Below are positions 17,227 to 27,600 of a stretch of 64,000 bases of DNA, one piece after another. The stretch spans positions 1 to 64,000 of the forward strand of contig CALEMF010000015.1 of NCBI GenBank assembly GCA_937911505.1. The letters run 5' to 3'. This stretch comes from an uncultured Cytophagales bacterium (GTDB lineage Bacteria; Bacteroidota; Bacteroidia; Cytophagales; Thermonemataceae). Numbering within the stretch: position 1 is the stretch's first letter; each line of letters starts with the position of its first letter. The translations under genes and the position numbers were made by a program. Under the pieces are notes generated by a model, which saw only the letters and a list, made by a program, of their open reading frames with translations, searched no databases and was not told where the DNA came from.

Positions 17227-20106
17227 ATGGAGCAACCACTTTTCGTTGAGTCTCAATCTTCAGATAATAAAGGATTAGACTTTCAATACCTCAGAAGAGA
17301 GGGCATCCAACTTATACAAAAACTGACCGGTGCTTTTTGGACAGACTACAACGCACACGATCCGGGTATTACCATTCTTGAGCAACTCTGTTATGCCATT
17401 ACGGATGTGTGTTATCGTATCGAATTTGACATACAAGACCATCTCTTTGATGCAAAAGCAGGCAGTAATATTTTTCGTACTGCTTATGAATTACTACCCG
17501 CCCACCCTTGGACTATCAACGATTACCGTAAAATTGTGCTCGATGCAGTCATAGGGCTCAAAAATGTCTGGCTTTTACCTGTAGCCGATACAGAAAGCTC
17601 TTTTAAGGGACTTTATAAAATTTTAGTAGAAATCGACGAAAGTACAGGACGAGACATCACCGAAGAAAGCATTATACAAAATGTAAGGAAGGTATTCTTA
17701 AAAAACCGTAATCTTTGCGAAGACTTAGAAAAAGTAGAAATAGTAACACCGTTTAATGTTTCGCTACACGGGGACATAGAAGTAGATAAGCTAGAAGACC
17801 TCGAGCGTACTATTGCAGAAATATATTACCAAGTAAACCACTATTTGAGTCCTGAAATCCATTTTCATACACTCGAAGAGTTGCTAGAAAAAGGTGAAAG
17901 CGTTAACGATCTACTTGATGGCCCACTACTACAATACGGTTTTATCAAAACAGATGACTTGTCGCCCAAAATGGATAAGATTACCCTATCAGACATCATC
18001 AAAGTAGTGATGCAAGTAAAAGGGGTCAATAATGTAAAAAATCTTTATATAGAGGTAGATGGCGAGAAATATGATAACCAGTACATTATCCCATTGAATA
18101 AAATTCCTGTGCTCGACATCAAAAAAGAATATAAAGAAGATGCCTACAATATCAACTTCTTTAAGGGTACGTTGCTTGTACAGAACATGCGCCACGAAGA
18201 GGTAGACAGAAAGTATACAGAAATAGAATCGCTCAATAAGCGGGTGTACCACATCAACGAAAATACCTTAGAGGTAGAGTATGGTAAAAAACTGAAAGTA
18301 AAAGAATATTACTCGCTACAAAATCACTTTCCTGGTATTTTTGGAGTAGGAGAAGAAGGTATTCCAGGTAGGCCCGACAATAAACGTATTGCACAAGCGA
18401 AGCAGCTAAAAGCTTATTTGATCTTATTCGAGCAACTACTGGCCAATATTTTAGCCCAATTAGCCCATGTAAAGGAGCTATACTCCAATACCAACGAAGC
18501 ACAGCAAACTTATTTTTATCAGCACATTAATAAAAATATTCCTAATGCTACCGACTTGTTCAAAACAGGTAATCACAAGATCGACGATCCTGTACTGGAG
18601 CATTATGATATTACAGCTAACTATAAAGAAGGCATTGAAGCGCTCATTAAGGTAAACGATGATTATGTTGACCGCAGAAATCGCTTTATCGACTTTATTC
18701 TGGCTATTTATGGAGAAAACTACAATAACTACACAGTTACCCAACAAAATTACTATTACACTGAGGCGAACTTCCAGAAATTTTTGCTAAAAAGTAAGAT
18801 CCGCTTTCTACACTTCCTGGTTGACATCAATCAGAACAAGTCCAAGGCTTATAACTACAAGCAACCCTTTAGAGATACAGAGAATATCTCTTCTTTAGAA
18901 AAGAAGGTAAATATCCTTCTAGGGCTAGGGTTTGGATTAGGCAGCGACCTCCATTATGCGGTCGTCAAAAAATCGCTCATAGAACGTGTTAAAAAACAAA
19001 CCATCAAGCTGACCGAAGATACCCTTAAAGGAAGTGACAAAAATACTTGGGAAAGCCTCACGGATATTACGAGAAGAAGTATTACAGAAACTTCTATAGA
19101 AGAGAACTTCGCCTATGTAGATGATGAAGACATTACTTTAGAAGCATTAGAAGATGAAAAAGCCGAGCGCCTTCTACAAGAAACATCGATCATTCAAGGG
19201 GCTATTCTACCTGCTTATGTATTAAGAGAGGGAATTAACCTACTCAATTATCGCATAGGAAAACTCCCACAAAGCAGAAACTATCAAATCTTACTGTTGT
19301 CCCCTACTACTGGTCAGTGGATTTGGATAGCCGAAGTAAATAACTACCAAGATACTGTAAATACCGTAGGACTAATAGCAGATTTCCTCAAAGACTATAA
19401 TATTCTTTCTGAAGGCTTACATGCAATTGAACATCTCTTATTGCGCCCTAAGGTAGGAGAGGAGAAGTTTGGTATTTATATCAAAGATGAAGAAGGCTTC
19501 CCCTTCTTGGCCTCACAATACAGGTTTACACTCGAAGAGCGAATCAAAGTAGTAGAACAATTACGTGCTGAGATTAGAACTTTTGAGAACTTCTCTGTAG
19601 AGCGTAGAACAGACGGTGACTTTGAAATTATCTTTGGTACACAAGACCCAAGGATGAAGTTTACAAGTATTCAGCAGAACATCTCTGTGGAAGCCATTCA
19701 CAATAAGCTTGAAGCATTGTATAAATACCTGTCAGATCATAAGGAAGCTATTCCTTTTGAAGAAAAAGTAGCGTACTATATCCAATTCACAGAAGATGGA
19801 AGAAAAATACATGAGGACTTCTTCAATCATCGTATGAGCTTTATTTTACCCAACTGGACGGTACGTTTCCACGACGAAGAGTTTAGGAGACTAACAGAGA
19901 GTATGATTCAGCAGAATAAACCTGCCAATGTATCTACTCAATGTGTATGGTTGAACTTATCTTCTATGCGAAAGTTTGAGCAACTATTTTTTAATTGGAC
20001 ACAAGAACGTGAAAAAGTAGAAGATAGCGATAAGCTAAAAGAACTTAGCTATCAATTACTCGATCTCCTTTATAAAGAAGAAGTAGTAAAGAAAAAAGAA
20101 GAGTAA
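17227..20106 (+). CDS. Second large eCIS baseplate wedge protein, Afp12-like
   Basis: 959 aa. The N-terminus contains GAFWTDYNAHDPGITILEQLCYAITDVCYR, the signature of the Afp12/T4 gp7-side wedge proteins (WTD.N.HDPGIT.LE). The middle is helical (residues about 390-560) and the C-terminal half has the HAIEHLLLRP motif and ITFQ-like beta segments typical of the Bacteroidota versions. It completes the wedge with the Afp11-like protein. It is the last gene of the plus-strand injection locus; the next gene is on the other strand. I see no ATPase, tape-measure or cap gene after it. Confidence 0.85.
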   Translation: MEQPLFVESQSSDNKGLDFQYLRREGIQLIQKLTGAFWTDYNAHDPGITILEQLCYAITDVCYRIEFDIQDHLFDAKAGSNIFRTAYELLPAHPWTINDYRKIVLDAVIGLKNVWLLPVADTESSFKGLYKILVEIDESTGRDITEESIIQNVRKVFLKNRNLCEDLEKVEIVTPFNVSLHGDIEVDKLEDLERTIAEIYYQVNHYLSPEIHFHTLEELLEKGESVNDLLDGPLLQYGFIKTDDLSPKMDKITLSDIIKVVMQVKGVNNVKNLYIEVDGEKYDNQYIIPLNKIPVLDIKKEYKEDAYNINFFKGTLLVQNMRHEEVDRKYTEIESLNKRVYHINENTLEVEYGKKLKVKEYYSLQNHFPGIFGVGEEGIPGRPDNKRIAQAKQLKAYLILFEQLLANILAQLAHVKELYSNTNEAQQTYFYQHINKNIPNATDLFKTGNHKIDDPVLEHYDITANYKEGIEALIKVNDDYVDRRNRFIDFILAIYGENYNNYTVTQQNYYYTEANFQKFLLKSKIRFLHFLVDINQNKSKAYNYKQPFRDTENISSLEKKVNILLGLGFGLGSDLHYAVVKKSLIERVKKQTIKLTEDTLKGSDKNTWESLTDITRRSITETSIEENFAYVDDEDITLEALEDEKAERLLQETSIIQGAILPAYVLREGINLLNYRIGKLPQSRNYQILLLSPTTGQWIWIAEVNNYQDTVNTVGLIADFLKDYNILSEGLHAIEHLLLRPKVGEEKFGIYIKDEEGFPFLASQYRFTLEERIKVVEQLRAEIRTFENFSVERRTDGDFEIIFGTQDPRMKFTSIQQNISVEAIHNKLEALYKYLSDHKEAIPFEEKVAYYIQFTEDGRKIHEDFFNHRMSFILPNWTVRFHDEEFRRLTESMIQQNKPANVSTQCVWLNLSSMRKFEQLFFNWTQEREKVEDSDKLKELSYQLLDLLYKEEVVKKKEE

Positions 20107-20113
20107 GCAGAAG

Positions 20114-20434
20114 TTATTCATCGTACTCCATCTGGAAATTATAATAGGCGTTTTTAAGCTCCTCCAGTAATTTATGTGCTTGCTGTTCAGTAAGTACAGT
20201 AATCCCTTTTTCGTACACTAGTCTTGCTTTTTCTATTTCTTCTAGTGCTTCATACAACGCTGCTGCATGGTAATAAGTACCGGTATACGCTGGAAAACGT
20301 GCCAGTAAAATTTCGTAATAATGAATCGCTTTCTCTACATCCTTTTGTGTATACTCCGTAGCCAAGGCATAATAAAGAAAAGGGTCGTCGGGCGACTCCT
20401 CCAAGTACTGTTTTAGCTGAGTAATTCTGTCCAT
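20114..20434 (-). CDS. Small TPR protein
   Basis: Starts at ATG 20434 (MDRITQLKQYLEESPDD); a TTG three codons upstream is less likely. 106 aa made of about three tetratricopeptide helical hairpins: DPFLYYALATEYTQ, AIHYYEILLARFPAYTGTYYHAAALYEALE, KARLVYEKGI. There is no signal peptide, so it is cytoplasmic. TPR proteins are protein-interaction scaffolds; the partner cannot be told. It converges on the eCIS locus (stop 7 bp from the Afp12-like stop) and diverges from etfB. The conserved DDPFLYYALA opening is common in Bacteroidota housekeeping TPR proteins. Confidence 0.7.
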   Translation of the reverse strand: MDRITQLKQYLEESPDDPFLYYALATEYTQKDVEKAIHYYEILLARFPAYTGTYYHAAALYEALEEIEKARLVYEKGITVLTEQQAHKLLEELKNAYYNFQMEYDE

Positions 20435-20637
20435 GTTTTTCAATAAAGTATAACGTTAAGCGTCTATTACAAGATAAAAACGCACTTCCTTCACCAACAA
20501 CTCCCCGCACACATAGTTGTATGGTAAGCAATACAATATTTTTCTTTTTTATACATTATTCCTTAACTTCACAACCGAAAATTGAGATCATTTTCGCTAA
20601 GAAACAAGCAAAACATAACATTTAAACCTACAACTCG

Positions 20638-21375
20638 ATGAAGATACTTGTTTGCATAACACACGTACCTGATACAACTACCAAGATTAAATTTAATGAT
20701 AGTAATACCGAACTAGATGCTACTGGCGTACAGTTCGTCACAGGCCCTTACGACGACTACGCACTTTCTCGTTCTATGGAACTAAAAGAGCAACTCAATG
20801 CTACCGTAACAGTGCTTAATGTAGGGACAGCCGAAACAGAACCTACCATTCGTAAAGCGTTGGCGCTAGGAGCAGACGATGCCATTCGTATCAATGCAGA
20901 GCCTACAGATACCTACTTTGTAGCGCAGCAAATAGCCCACGTTTGCAAAGAGAATAATTACGACCTTATTCTTATGGGGCGTGAGTCGATCGACTTCAAC
21001 GGAGGGCAAGTACATGGTATTGTAGGTGAAATACTGGGGATTCCTTCCTTGTCTCCTATCATGCAGCTAGACATCGAAGACAATGTAGCCAAAATGGTAC
21101 GAGAGATAGAAGGCGGTAAAGAACACCTAGAAGCCTCTCTACCGCTCATTTTGGGTTGTCAAGAACCTATTGCAGAATGGAAAATCCCTAATATGCGAGG
21201 CATTATGTCGGCACGCTCTAAACCTTTGAATGTAGTGGAGCCTGTAGACCCCGAAAAGCTTACACAAGTAGAGCAATACGAGCTACCTGCTCCAAAAGGC
21301 GAATGCCAAATGATTGCGCCTGAAGAGGTAGAGAAACTCATCGACTTATTAAAAAATGAGGCGAAAGTATTATAA
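20638..21375 (+). CDS. etfB: Electron transfer flavoprotein beta subunit
   Basis: 245 aa, full family length, starting MKILVCITHVPDTTTKI. The adenine-nucleotide-binding region ALALGADDAIRI..., the DLILMGRESIDFNGGQVHGIVGEILG core and the EtfB closing motif EPIAEWKIPNMRGIMSARSKP are all present. With EtfA it forms the soluble FAD heterodimer that collects electrons from acyl-CoA and other dehydrogenases and passes them to the quinone pool. It is first in a two-gene operon with etfA (34-bp gap). The window also encodes HdrB/HdrC-like Fe-S proteins that could take part in the same electron route, though they lie 30 kb away. Confidence 0.95.
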   Translation: MKILVCITHVPDTTTKIKFNDSNTELDATGVQFVTGPYDDYALSRSMELKEQLNATVTVLNVGTAETEPTIRKALALGADDAIRINAEPTDTYFVAQQIAHVCKENNYDLILMGRESIDFNGGQVHGIVGEILGIPSLSPIMQLDIEDNVAKMVREIEGGKEHLEASLPLILGCQEPIAEWKIPNMRGIMSARSKPLNVVEPVDPEKLTQVEQYELPAPKGECQMIAPEEVEKLIDLLKNEAKVL

Positions 21376-21409
21376 AATAAATAATTAGCACATAAAAATT
21401 GATAATAAA

Positions 21410-22378
21410 ATGTCTGTATTAATATTTGTAGAAATTAGCGAAGGAAAAGCAAAACCTTCCTCCTTAGAAGCAGTAGGATATGGTGCTAAAGTAGCTGAAC
21501 AACTAAATGTACAAGCCAATGCCCTAGTATTAGGAGAGATCGACCAAAGTGAGTTAGAGAATTTAGGCGGTTATGGCGCTACCAAAGTACTACACGTAAA
21601 CGACGCAAGACTCAATAAAGGGATTATCCAAGCTTTTGCCAATAGCTTAGGGCAAGCTGTAGAGAAAGAAAACGCACAGGTAGTTGTGCTAGCGAAATCT
21701 TCTTTAGGAGATGCCGTAGCAGCACGAGTAGCAGGTCGTCTCAAGGCAGGACTTACCTCTAATGTAGTAGAGCTACCAGATACCTCTAATGGCTTTAGAG
21801 TAAAAAGAAGTATTTACACTGGAAAAGCCTTTGCTAATACTGATGTAACTTCCGAGAAAAAGATTTTAGCGATTAAGAAAAATATCTTCCAAGTAGAACC
21901 TACTGAAGCAAAAGCCAATGTAGAAGCTTTTGAGCCTAATTTAGCCGAAGCAGACTTTGGCGTAAACATCACCAATACTGAAAAAGCAGCCACAGACGGC
22001 GTACCTTTACCAGAAGCGGACCTAGTAGTGTCTGGTGGACGTGGTTTGAAAGGTCCAGAAAATTGGGGACTCGTAGAAGAGCTAGCAACAATACTCGGTG
22101 CAGCAACAGGATGCTCTAAACCTGTTTCTGACTTACATTGGCGACCTCACCACGAGCACGTAGGACAAACAGGGGTAAAAGTGAGCCCTAACCTCTATGT
22201 AGCCATTGGTATTTCTGGAGCGATTCAACACTTAGCAGGGGTTAACTCTTCCAAGTGTATTGTGGTGATTAATAAGGATCCTGAAGCGCCCTTTTTTCAA
22301 GCAGCCGACTACGGTATTGTGGGAGATGCCTTTGAGGTAGTACCAAAATTGATAGAGGCAGCAAAGGCAAAGCTGTAG
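21410..22378 (+). CDS. etfA: Electron transfer flavoprotein alpha subunit
   Basis: 322 aa. The FAD-binding C-terminal domain is clear: VVSGGRGLKGPENWGLVEELA, GCSKPVSDLHWRPHHEHVGQTG, LYVAIGISGAIQHLAGV and NKDPEAPFFQAADYGIVGD. The N-terminal domain carries the Rossmann-like SVLIFVEISEGK start. Partner of EtfB just upstream. A perfect 16-bp terminator hairpin closes the operon 14 bp after the stop. Confidence 0.96.
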   Translation: MSVLIFVEISEGKAKPSSLEAVGYGAKVAEQLNVQANALVLGEIDQSELENLGGYGATKVLHVNDARLNKGIIQAFANSLGQAVEKENAQVVVLAKSSLGDAVAARVAGRLKAGLTSNVVELPDTSNGFRVKRSIYTGKAFANTDVTSEKKILAIKKNIFQVEPTEAKANVEAFEPNLAEADFGVNITNTEKAATDGVPLPEADLVVSGGRGLKGPENWGLVEELATILGAATGCSKPVSDLHWRPHHEHVGQTGVKVSPNLYVAIGISGAIQHLAGVNSSKCIVVINKDPEAPFFQAADYGIVGDAFEVVPKLIEAAKAKL

Positions 22379-22391
22379 TATTTATAAGGTT

Positions 22392-22433
22392 AAATAAATG
22401 TGTAAACTTACCTTGTTTACACATTTATTTTTT
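22392..22433 (+). terminator. Rho-independent terminator of etfBA
   Basis: The arms AAATAAATGTGTAAAC (22392-22407) and GTTTACACATTTATTT (22415-22430) are exact reverse complements with a 7-nt loop (TTACCTT), and the right arm runs into further Ts. It is the strongest hairpin noted in the window and nearly symmetric in sequence, so it may work in both directions, although there is no facing gene on the other strand. Confidence 0.85.
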
Positions 22434-22595
22434 GTACTTTGAAGAGTATACAAAGGCAATTTATCTTGACCAGATATATAGAATGCTGCATCCTCTAACG
22501 ACGCTCACAAAGACTTAGTGTTTTAGTAAAGTTTTACTATCTTGTGAGTCGATACAGCATTATGATATTCCATTATTTTATAAATATTTTACATA

Positions 22596-23174
22596 GTGAA
22601 TAAGATCAGGTTAGAAATATTAGGGCTCTCGTCAAGTCAATCCCAGTCGGGCTCTTTTGCCTTAGTATTAGGAGAGAAAACGGGTAATAGGCGTCTCCCT
22701 ATTATCATTGGCATGTTCGAGGCACAAGCAATTGCAATTGAGATAGAACGTATTACGCCCAATCGCCCCATGACACACGATTTGTTTCGCTCCATCTCTG
22801 AAAGCTTCGATGTAAAAGTATTAGAGGTAATTATCTCTGATTTAAGAGAAGGTGTTTTTTATGCTAAATTAGTCTGCACAGATGGTGCAAAAGTATCAGA
22901 AATAGACGCGCGCCCTTCAGATGCAATTGCGATTGCCTTACGTTTCAGTGCACCTATCTTTACACAAGAGAATGTACTCTCTGAGGCAGGTATTGTACTC
23001 ACAGATGAAGAAGAAGAAGAAAGAGAAACGGAAGCACTAAGCACCACTCCTCAGGGCGATTCACTGAAAAATTACTCCTACGAACAACTACAAACCATGC
23101 TTGATGAAGCCTTGGAGCAGGAAGACTATGAGCGTGCTGCCAAAATTCGTGATGAACTCAATAAGAGAAACTAA
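22596..23174 (+). CDS. Bifunctional-nuclease-family (DUF151) protein with UVR motif
   Basis: A GTG start gives MNKIRLEILGLSSSQSQSGSFALVLGE; no in-frame ATG precedes it. The DUF151/BFN core is present: RRLPIIIGMFEAQAIAIEIE, R.MTHDLF, FYAKLVC and IDARPSDAIAIALRF. The C-terminus YEQLQTMLDEALEQEDYERAAKIRDELNKR is a UVR (UvrB/UvrC) interaction motif. The BFN family is described as having DNase/RNase activity in plants and mycobacteria; activity here is inference. 192 aa is the usual length for Bacteroidota members. It stands alone between the etf terminator and the asparaginase gene. Confidence 0.85.
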   Translation: MNKIRLEILGLSSSQSQSGSFALVLGEKTGNRRLPIIIGMFEAQAIAIEIERITPNRPMTHDLFRSISESFDVKVLEVIISDLREGVFYAKLVCTDGAKVSEIDARPSDAIAIALRFSAPIFTQENVLSEAGIVLTDEEEEERETEALSTTPQGDSLKNYSYEQLQTMLDEALEQEDYERAAKIRDELNKRN

Positions 23175-23430
23175 CCAAGTATAGTTAAAAACTTTACTGC
23201 CCTAAATAGATAACCTCCAAGTATCTGATAGTTAACAAAGCAAACTCCTTGCTTTCGGTATCCTTATACGCATCCTCATCGTTGCTTATTTCCGCTAAAC
23301 TCACTAAATTACACAGGGTCTTATAAGGTAATTATTACCAATAAGTTTGCTCATCATACGAAAAAAGCAGATTCCAACACCTCATCTCAATGAGACTTTA
23401 CATAACAATAAGTAAAAATCCCTTTCTATA

Positions 23431-24453
23431 ATGCTGACACCAAAATACATCCTTCTTGCTTTCATTCTTTTGTTAAATAGTGTTCCCGTCTTTTCCCAAA
23501 ATAACTTTGGGATTGTCATTCACGGAGGTGCTGGGACAATTCTCAAGAAAAACATGACACCAGAAAAAGAAAAAGCCTATAAAGCAAAGCTGGAGGAAGC
23601 CATTAGAGAAGGGCACACTATTTTGAAGGAGGGAGGAAGCAGTGTAGAAGCCATAGAAGCCACCCTAAATATCTTGGAAGATTCTCCTCTCTTTAATGCA
23701 GGGAAAGGTGCTGTTTTTACAGCCGAAGGTAAAAACGAATTGGACGCGTCTATTATGGAAGGAAAAACCCTTCAGGTAGGAGCTGTAGCAGGCGTAACGA
23801 CGGTTAAAAATCCTATCTCCTTGGCTAGAAAAGTAATGGAAAACTCGCCGCATGTACTCTTGGCAAGGGAAGGCGCTGAACAATTTGCCAAAGAGCAAGG
23901 CCTTACGCTCGTAGCACCTTCTTATTTTCATACAGAACAACGTATGAAGTCGCTTAAAAAAGTAAAAGAGGCAGAAAAAGACAAAAAAGGAAAAGATGGT
24001 AAAACGGGTTTTTATGACGCCGATATACAAGACACTAAATTTGGTACAGTGGGATGTGTGGCACTCGATAAGCAAGGAAACCTAGCGGCAGGCACCTCTA
24101 CTGGTGGCATGACCAACAAGAAATGGGGACGCATCGGAGACTCGCCCATCATTGGGGCGGGCACTTACGCCAACAATAAAACTTGTGCTATTTCTTCTAC
24201 AGGTTGGGGCGAATATTTTATCAGAGGCGTTGTCGCTTACGATATTTCCGCTTTAATGGAGTACAAAGGACTTTCTCTAAAAGCAGCTACCGAAGAAGTG
24301 ATCCAGAAAAAACTAACTCAGCTAGGTGGTACAGGAGGCATCGTAGCCATTGACAAGGAAGGCAACGTGTCGATGGAGTTCAACACCGCTGGGATGTACC
24401 GTGCCTCTATGGATAAAGAGGGAAAGCTTTATATTGGGATTTACGAGGAGTAA
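23431..24453 (+). CDS. Secreted isoaspartyl peptidase / L-asparaginase (Ntn hydrolase)
   Basis: 340 aa with a signal peptide (YILLAFILLLNSVPVFSQ). The plant-type asparaginase fold is clear: FGIVIHGGAGTI start, FNAGKGAVFTAEGKNELDASIMEG, and the autocleavage site DTKFGTVGCVALD with Thr206 as the expected nucleophile. GTSTGGMTNKKWGRIGDSPIIGAGTYA forms the substrate-binding loop, and TGGIVAIDKEGNVSMEFNTAGM the end. The precursor should self-cleave before Thr206 into alpha and beta chains. Known reaction: hydrolysis of isoaspartyl dipeptides and asparagine. The linker before the cleavage site is unusually Lys-rich (EAEKDKKGKDGK), as expected for the flexible alpha-chain end. Periplasmic location is inferred. 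Confidence 0.92.
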   Translation: MLTPKYILLAFILLLNSVPVFSQNNFGIVIHGGAGTILKKNMTPEKEKAYKAKLEEAIREGHTILKEGGSSVEAIEATLNILEDSPLFNAGKGAVFTAEGKNELDASIMEGKTLQVGAVAGVTTVKNPISLARKVMENSPHVLLAREGAEQFAKEQGLTLVAPSYFHTEQRMKSLKKVKEAEKDKKGKDGKTGFYDADIQDTKFGTVGCVALDKQGNLAAGTSTGGMTNKKWGRIGDSPIIGAGTYANNKTCAISSTGWGEYFIRGVVAYDISALMEYKGLSLKAATEEVIQKKLTQLGGTGGIVAIDKEGNVSMEFNTAGMYRASMDKEGKLYIGIYEE

Positions 24454-24614
24454 ACTTACCGTCGTACAAGAAAAAAACTTTACTAAATAGCTACATTACT
24501 CATCAACAGCCATAAAGAAAAAACTTTCAGCTAGTACTTACATTTTTGAGGCTGTAAAAGAGATAATTTGACTCTTGAAATATATTTATGTGTCAGGGTC
24601 ACTTAATGATTTTT

Positions 24615-24635
24615 AGTAGATATACAATATCTACT
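24615..24635. promoter_or_regulatory. Perfect 9-bp palindrome upstream of the helicase-nuclease gene
   Basis: AGTAGATAT (24615-24623) and ATATCTACT (24627-24635) are exact reverse complements separated by ACA. The site ends 41 bp before the ATG of the helicase gene, in an otherwise AT-rich 223-bp gap. Position and symmetry fit a dimeric repressor operator or a 5'-UTR hairpin; there is no T-run, so it is not a terminator. No regulator gene is next to it. Confidence 0.5.
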
Positions 24636-24676
24636 GATGTGGAATTTATCCAAAAAATTTAAAAACATCTATTTTT

Positions 24677-27600
24677 ATGGAAACAACAGACTACAGGGAA
24701 AGTAAAGTACACAAATCTTTTTATACCAACTACTATCAGGGAGCTTTACATAATACTAAAGGTTTTAAATTAGTCTTAGGTGGTACAGGGTTGGGGAAAA
24801 CAAGCGGTATCATTGAAACGATACGGCAAAATACAGACGAAAAGAAGCGTTTTTTCTATATCGCAAATCGCCTACAGTTGCTCAATGAGATGGTGGCAGA
24901 GTTAAAGGAAAAAAATATTGGCTACTGCTTACAAGAGCGCAACGTAGAAGTTATCAGCAAGATTAAAGAAGAAGACTACGAACGACTCTTGCGTACTCAG
25001 CATATACAACATTATGCTAATAAACTTTACAAGGGAGGTGTAAACGCTATCATACAACACTATGACTTTGTGAAAGTATTTGCAAAGGGAGAAAGCACTC
25101 ATTTTCCTACTATCGATGTTAGTAATGCCATCAACGAAAGCGTACGATCTATTTTCTCATTCTTTAGAAAAATCATCAGAAGCGCAGCAGACGAACAAAA
25201 CCAAAAAGCTTATAATGAGCTCATTCAAAATCCTACCATCAAAGTTCTTTTTCCTTACATAGATTTTATCAACAACCCTCAGGAAAAGCGTGTCTTTTTG
25301 GTCTCTTTACAGAAAGCTTTCTATGGTTTCTTTGACGGCAAGCGAGTCATTAATTTATACAAACTTCAAAACAATGAGGAAAGAGGAGAACAGAATGTCC
25401 TCTTTCTTGATGAGTTTGATTTTCTCGAAAACGATCTCCTTACACAAATTTGTAAAGATGTAGTGGTCGAACAACCTTTTGATTTTGTAGAACGCTTCTA
25501 CAACGTACTTACCAAATACAAATTGTCAAGAGACCACTTTTTGGCAAATCACCGAGAAATACGAACAGATTTAGAGAAGGTTACGCAAGATGTTGAAACA
25601 CTTACCAAAAAGTATGAATTACCCTATCCAAAAATCAACCATTTTCTCTGTAATGAAAAAAAACTAATAGGTACTTCTATTTTTCAAACACGTTACAGCC
25701 TCAGTAACCACGCTATTTACTTAAATTATCATAAAGAAAATGATGATAAGGATAAAATTAACGCCTTTTACCTTGAGATAGCCAATGAGCAGAACAAGCC
25801 TAATGCTTACGTACTACTTAATGTGGTCAATCAGGCTACGGCAGCTATTCTTCGAATTTTTAAACGATTGGAGACTGAGCGCCCAAAAATCTACCAAGAC
25901 TTGGTTAACCATTGCTTTAAAGCCTCAGATACGTTTAAAAGAATTTTAAGACAGGTACATCAATACCCACACAAAAGGATTGCTGTCGGCACCAATGAGA
26001 GTAAAATGTACTATAATGGTTATGGCTTGTACGAAGTGCATAACTTAGGTTATGATACCGATAGCGAAGAAGTGGAGTTTAAATATTACTCTCTTTTCAG
26101 TACGCCTGAGAGTATACTATTATCTTTAGCAAAAAATAATTTAGTCTTTGGTTTATCTGCTACAGCAGAATTTAATCGCTATCTCAAAAATTTTGATACA
26201 GCCTGGCTACGTAATGAGTTAAGCAATTTGTATCATGACATCTCAGAAGAAGATATCTTATGTATTCAAAAAGCTAACAGCAATAAATCTGAAATAAGAA
26301 AAAATGCAACCTATGTAGAAATGGCAGAAGAGAATACTTCAGAAGAGGTAAGTATATTCATAGATAAATTTGTACAAACGCGCCAACAAGACTTTGGGGA
26401 CGGCAACAAACGTGCATTTCGTAAGAAACGCCTTACTCTCTTCTTTGCTACCTTAGAATGGATAGCAACAAGACAAGCAAGAGATAATACAAACCTATTA
26501 TTTCTTAGTTCTTACAAACAAATATTACAACTTTTTGAAGATTGGCCTCTACCTGAAGAAGGCTTATACAAAATCGAAACGATGGACAATGCCCTTGAAC
26601 ATTGCTATAAAATTCACTTTGCTGAAAGGGATATAATTGTGCTGTTTTTTGATGCTAATCAAGGAAAAGAGATAGCGAAGCACGAGAAGAATAAACAAGA
26701 TTACTATAGGTTATTCTGGCAAGACTTACCTGTTCTGCTCGTTACGACCTATCCTTCTGCGGGAAATGGTGTGAATCTCTTCTTCTATAAAGACCAAGAA
26801 AAAACACAAAAAGCCGACTTCTCAAATATTCATTTGCTTGATAGCCCCTATTACTTTTTCAACCCTATTGATAACGAAAAAGACACTGAGCAGACGAAAA
26901 GCGAAAAAATAAAGGCAAATATTTATTATTTAGCGAAGTTAGAGAAGAACAAAATGATCTCTGAAAGACAGTTTAAAGCTTACTTAAACAACATTCGTAA
27001 GATTGACTCCTTCAATAGCCTCTACTTAGCTACACCCGATGGCATTTTGAATTGTGTTTCGACCTATATTCAGGCGCTAGGGCGTGTAGAGAGGGTTTGG
27101 GATCAGATGAGCACACAAGCCATTCGCTTAGAAAAACAAGTGTACAACCATTTGGAAGACTTCGCAACCAAAGAAGAATACCAATCTGATTTCAACAGAA
27201 ATAAGCCGTATTTTTCACAAAATATTCAGGTTTTGTTTACCCATATTCTTGAGAGTCAATTTGGCAGAGGACATCAGCAAAGGCAAATACAACAGGAAGG
27301 CTTAAAGACTACTGATGAGAAGTGCAAAGCTGCTATTAAACAACTATTAGTAAAACTGGCTGCGGTAAGAGAAAATAAGCTATCTCAAGAAAAGGCTTCG
27401 CAAATTCGTGAAGAATGGCAAAGTCTAAGGGAATATGCTTTGAAACAGGCTTTTGCTAAAAAAGATTATGATAGGAAAAAAGAAACGGAGGAATACAAAC
27501 TATTTAAGAAGTACGCCTGCACCTTCGAGACAGATGCCTACGATCATAGAGATAAATGCCTTTGGATACAAAAAGAGACTTTAAATATCATTCAAAAAGG

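Noticed and set aside
2776-20106. Prophage or type VI secretion interpretation of the contractile locus
   Set aside because: No terminase, capsid, portal, integrase or lysis genes are seen, and the sheath is one polypeptide, unlike TssB/TssC. DUF5908 and Afp11/12-type proteins fit eCIS.
23175-23430. Weak AAGCAA/TTGCTT hairpin in the gap before the asparaginase gene
   Set aside because: The stem is only 6 bp, without a T-run or position that would give it a role.
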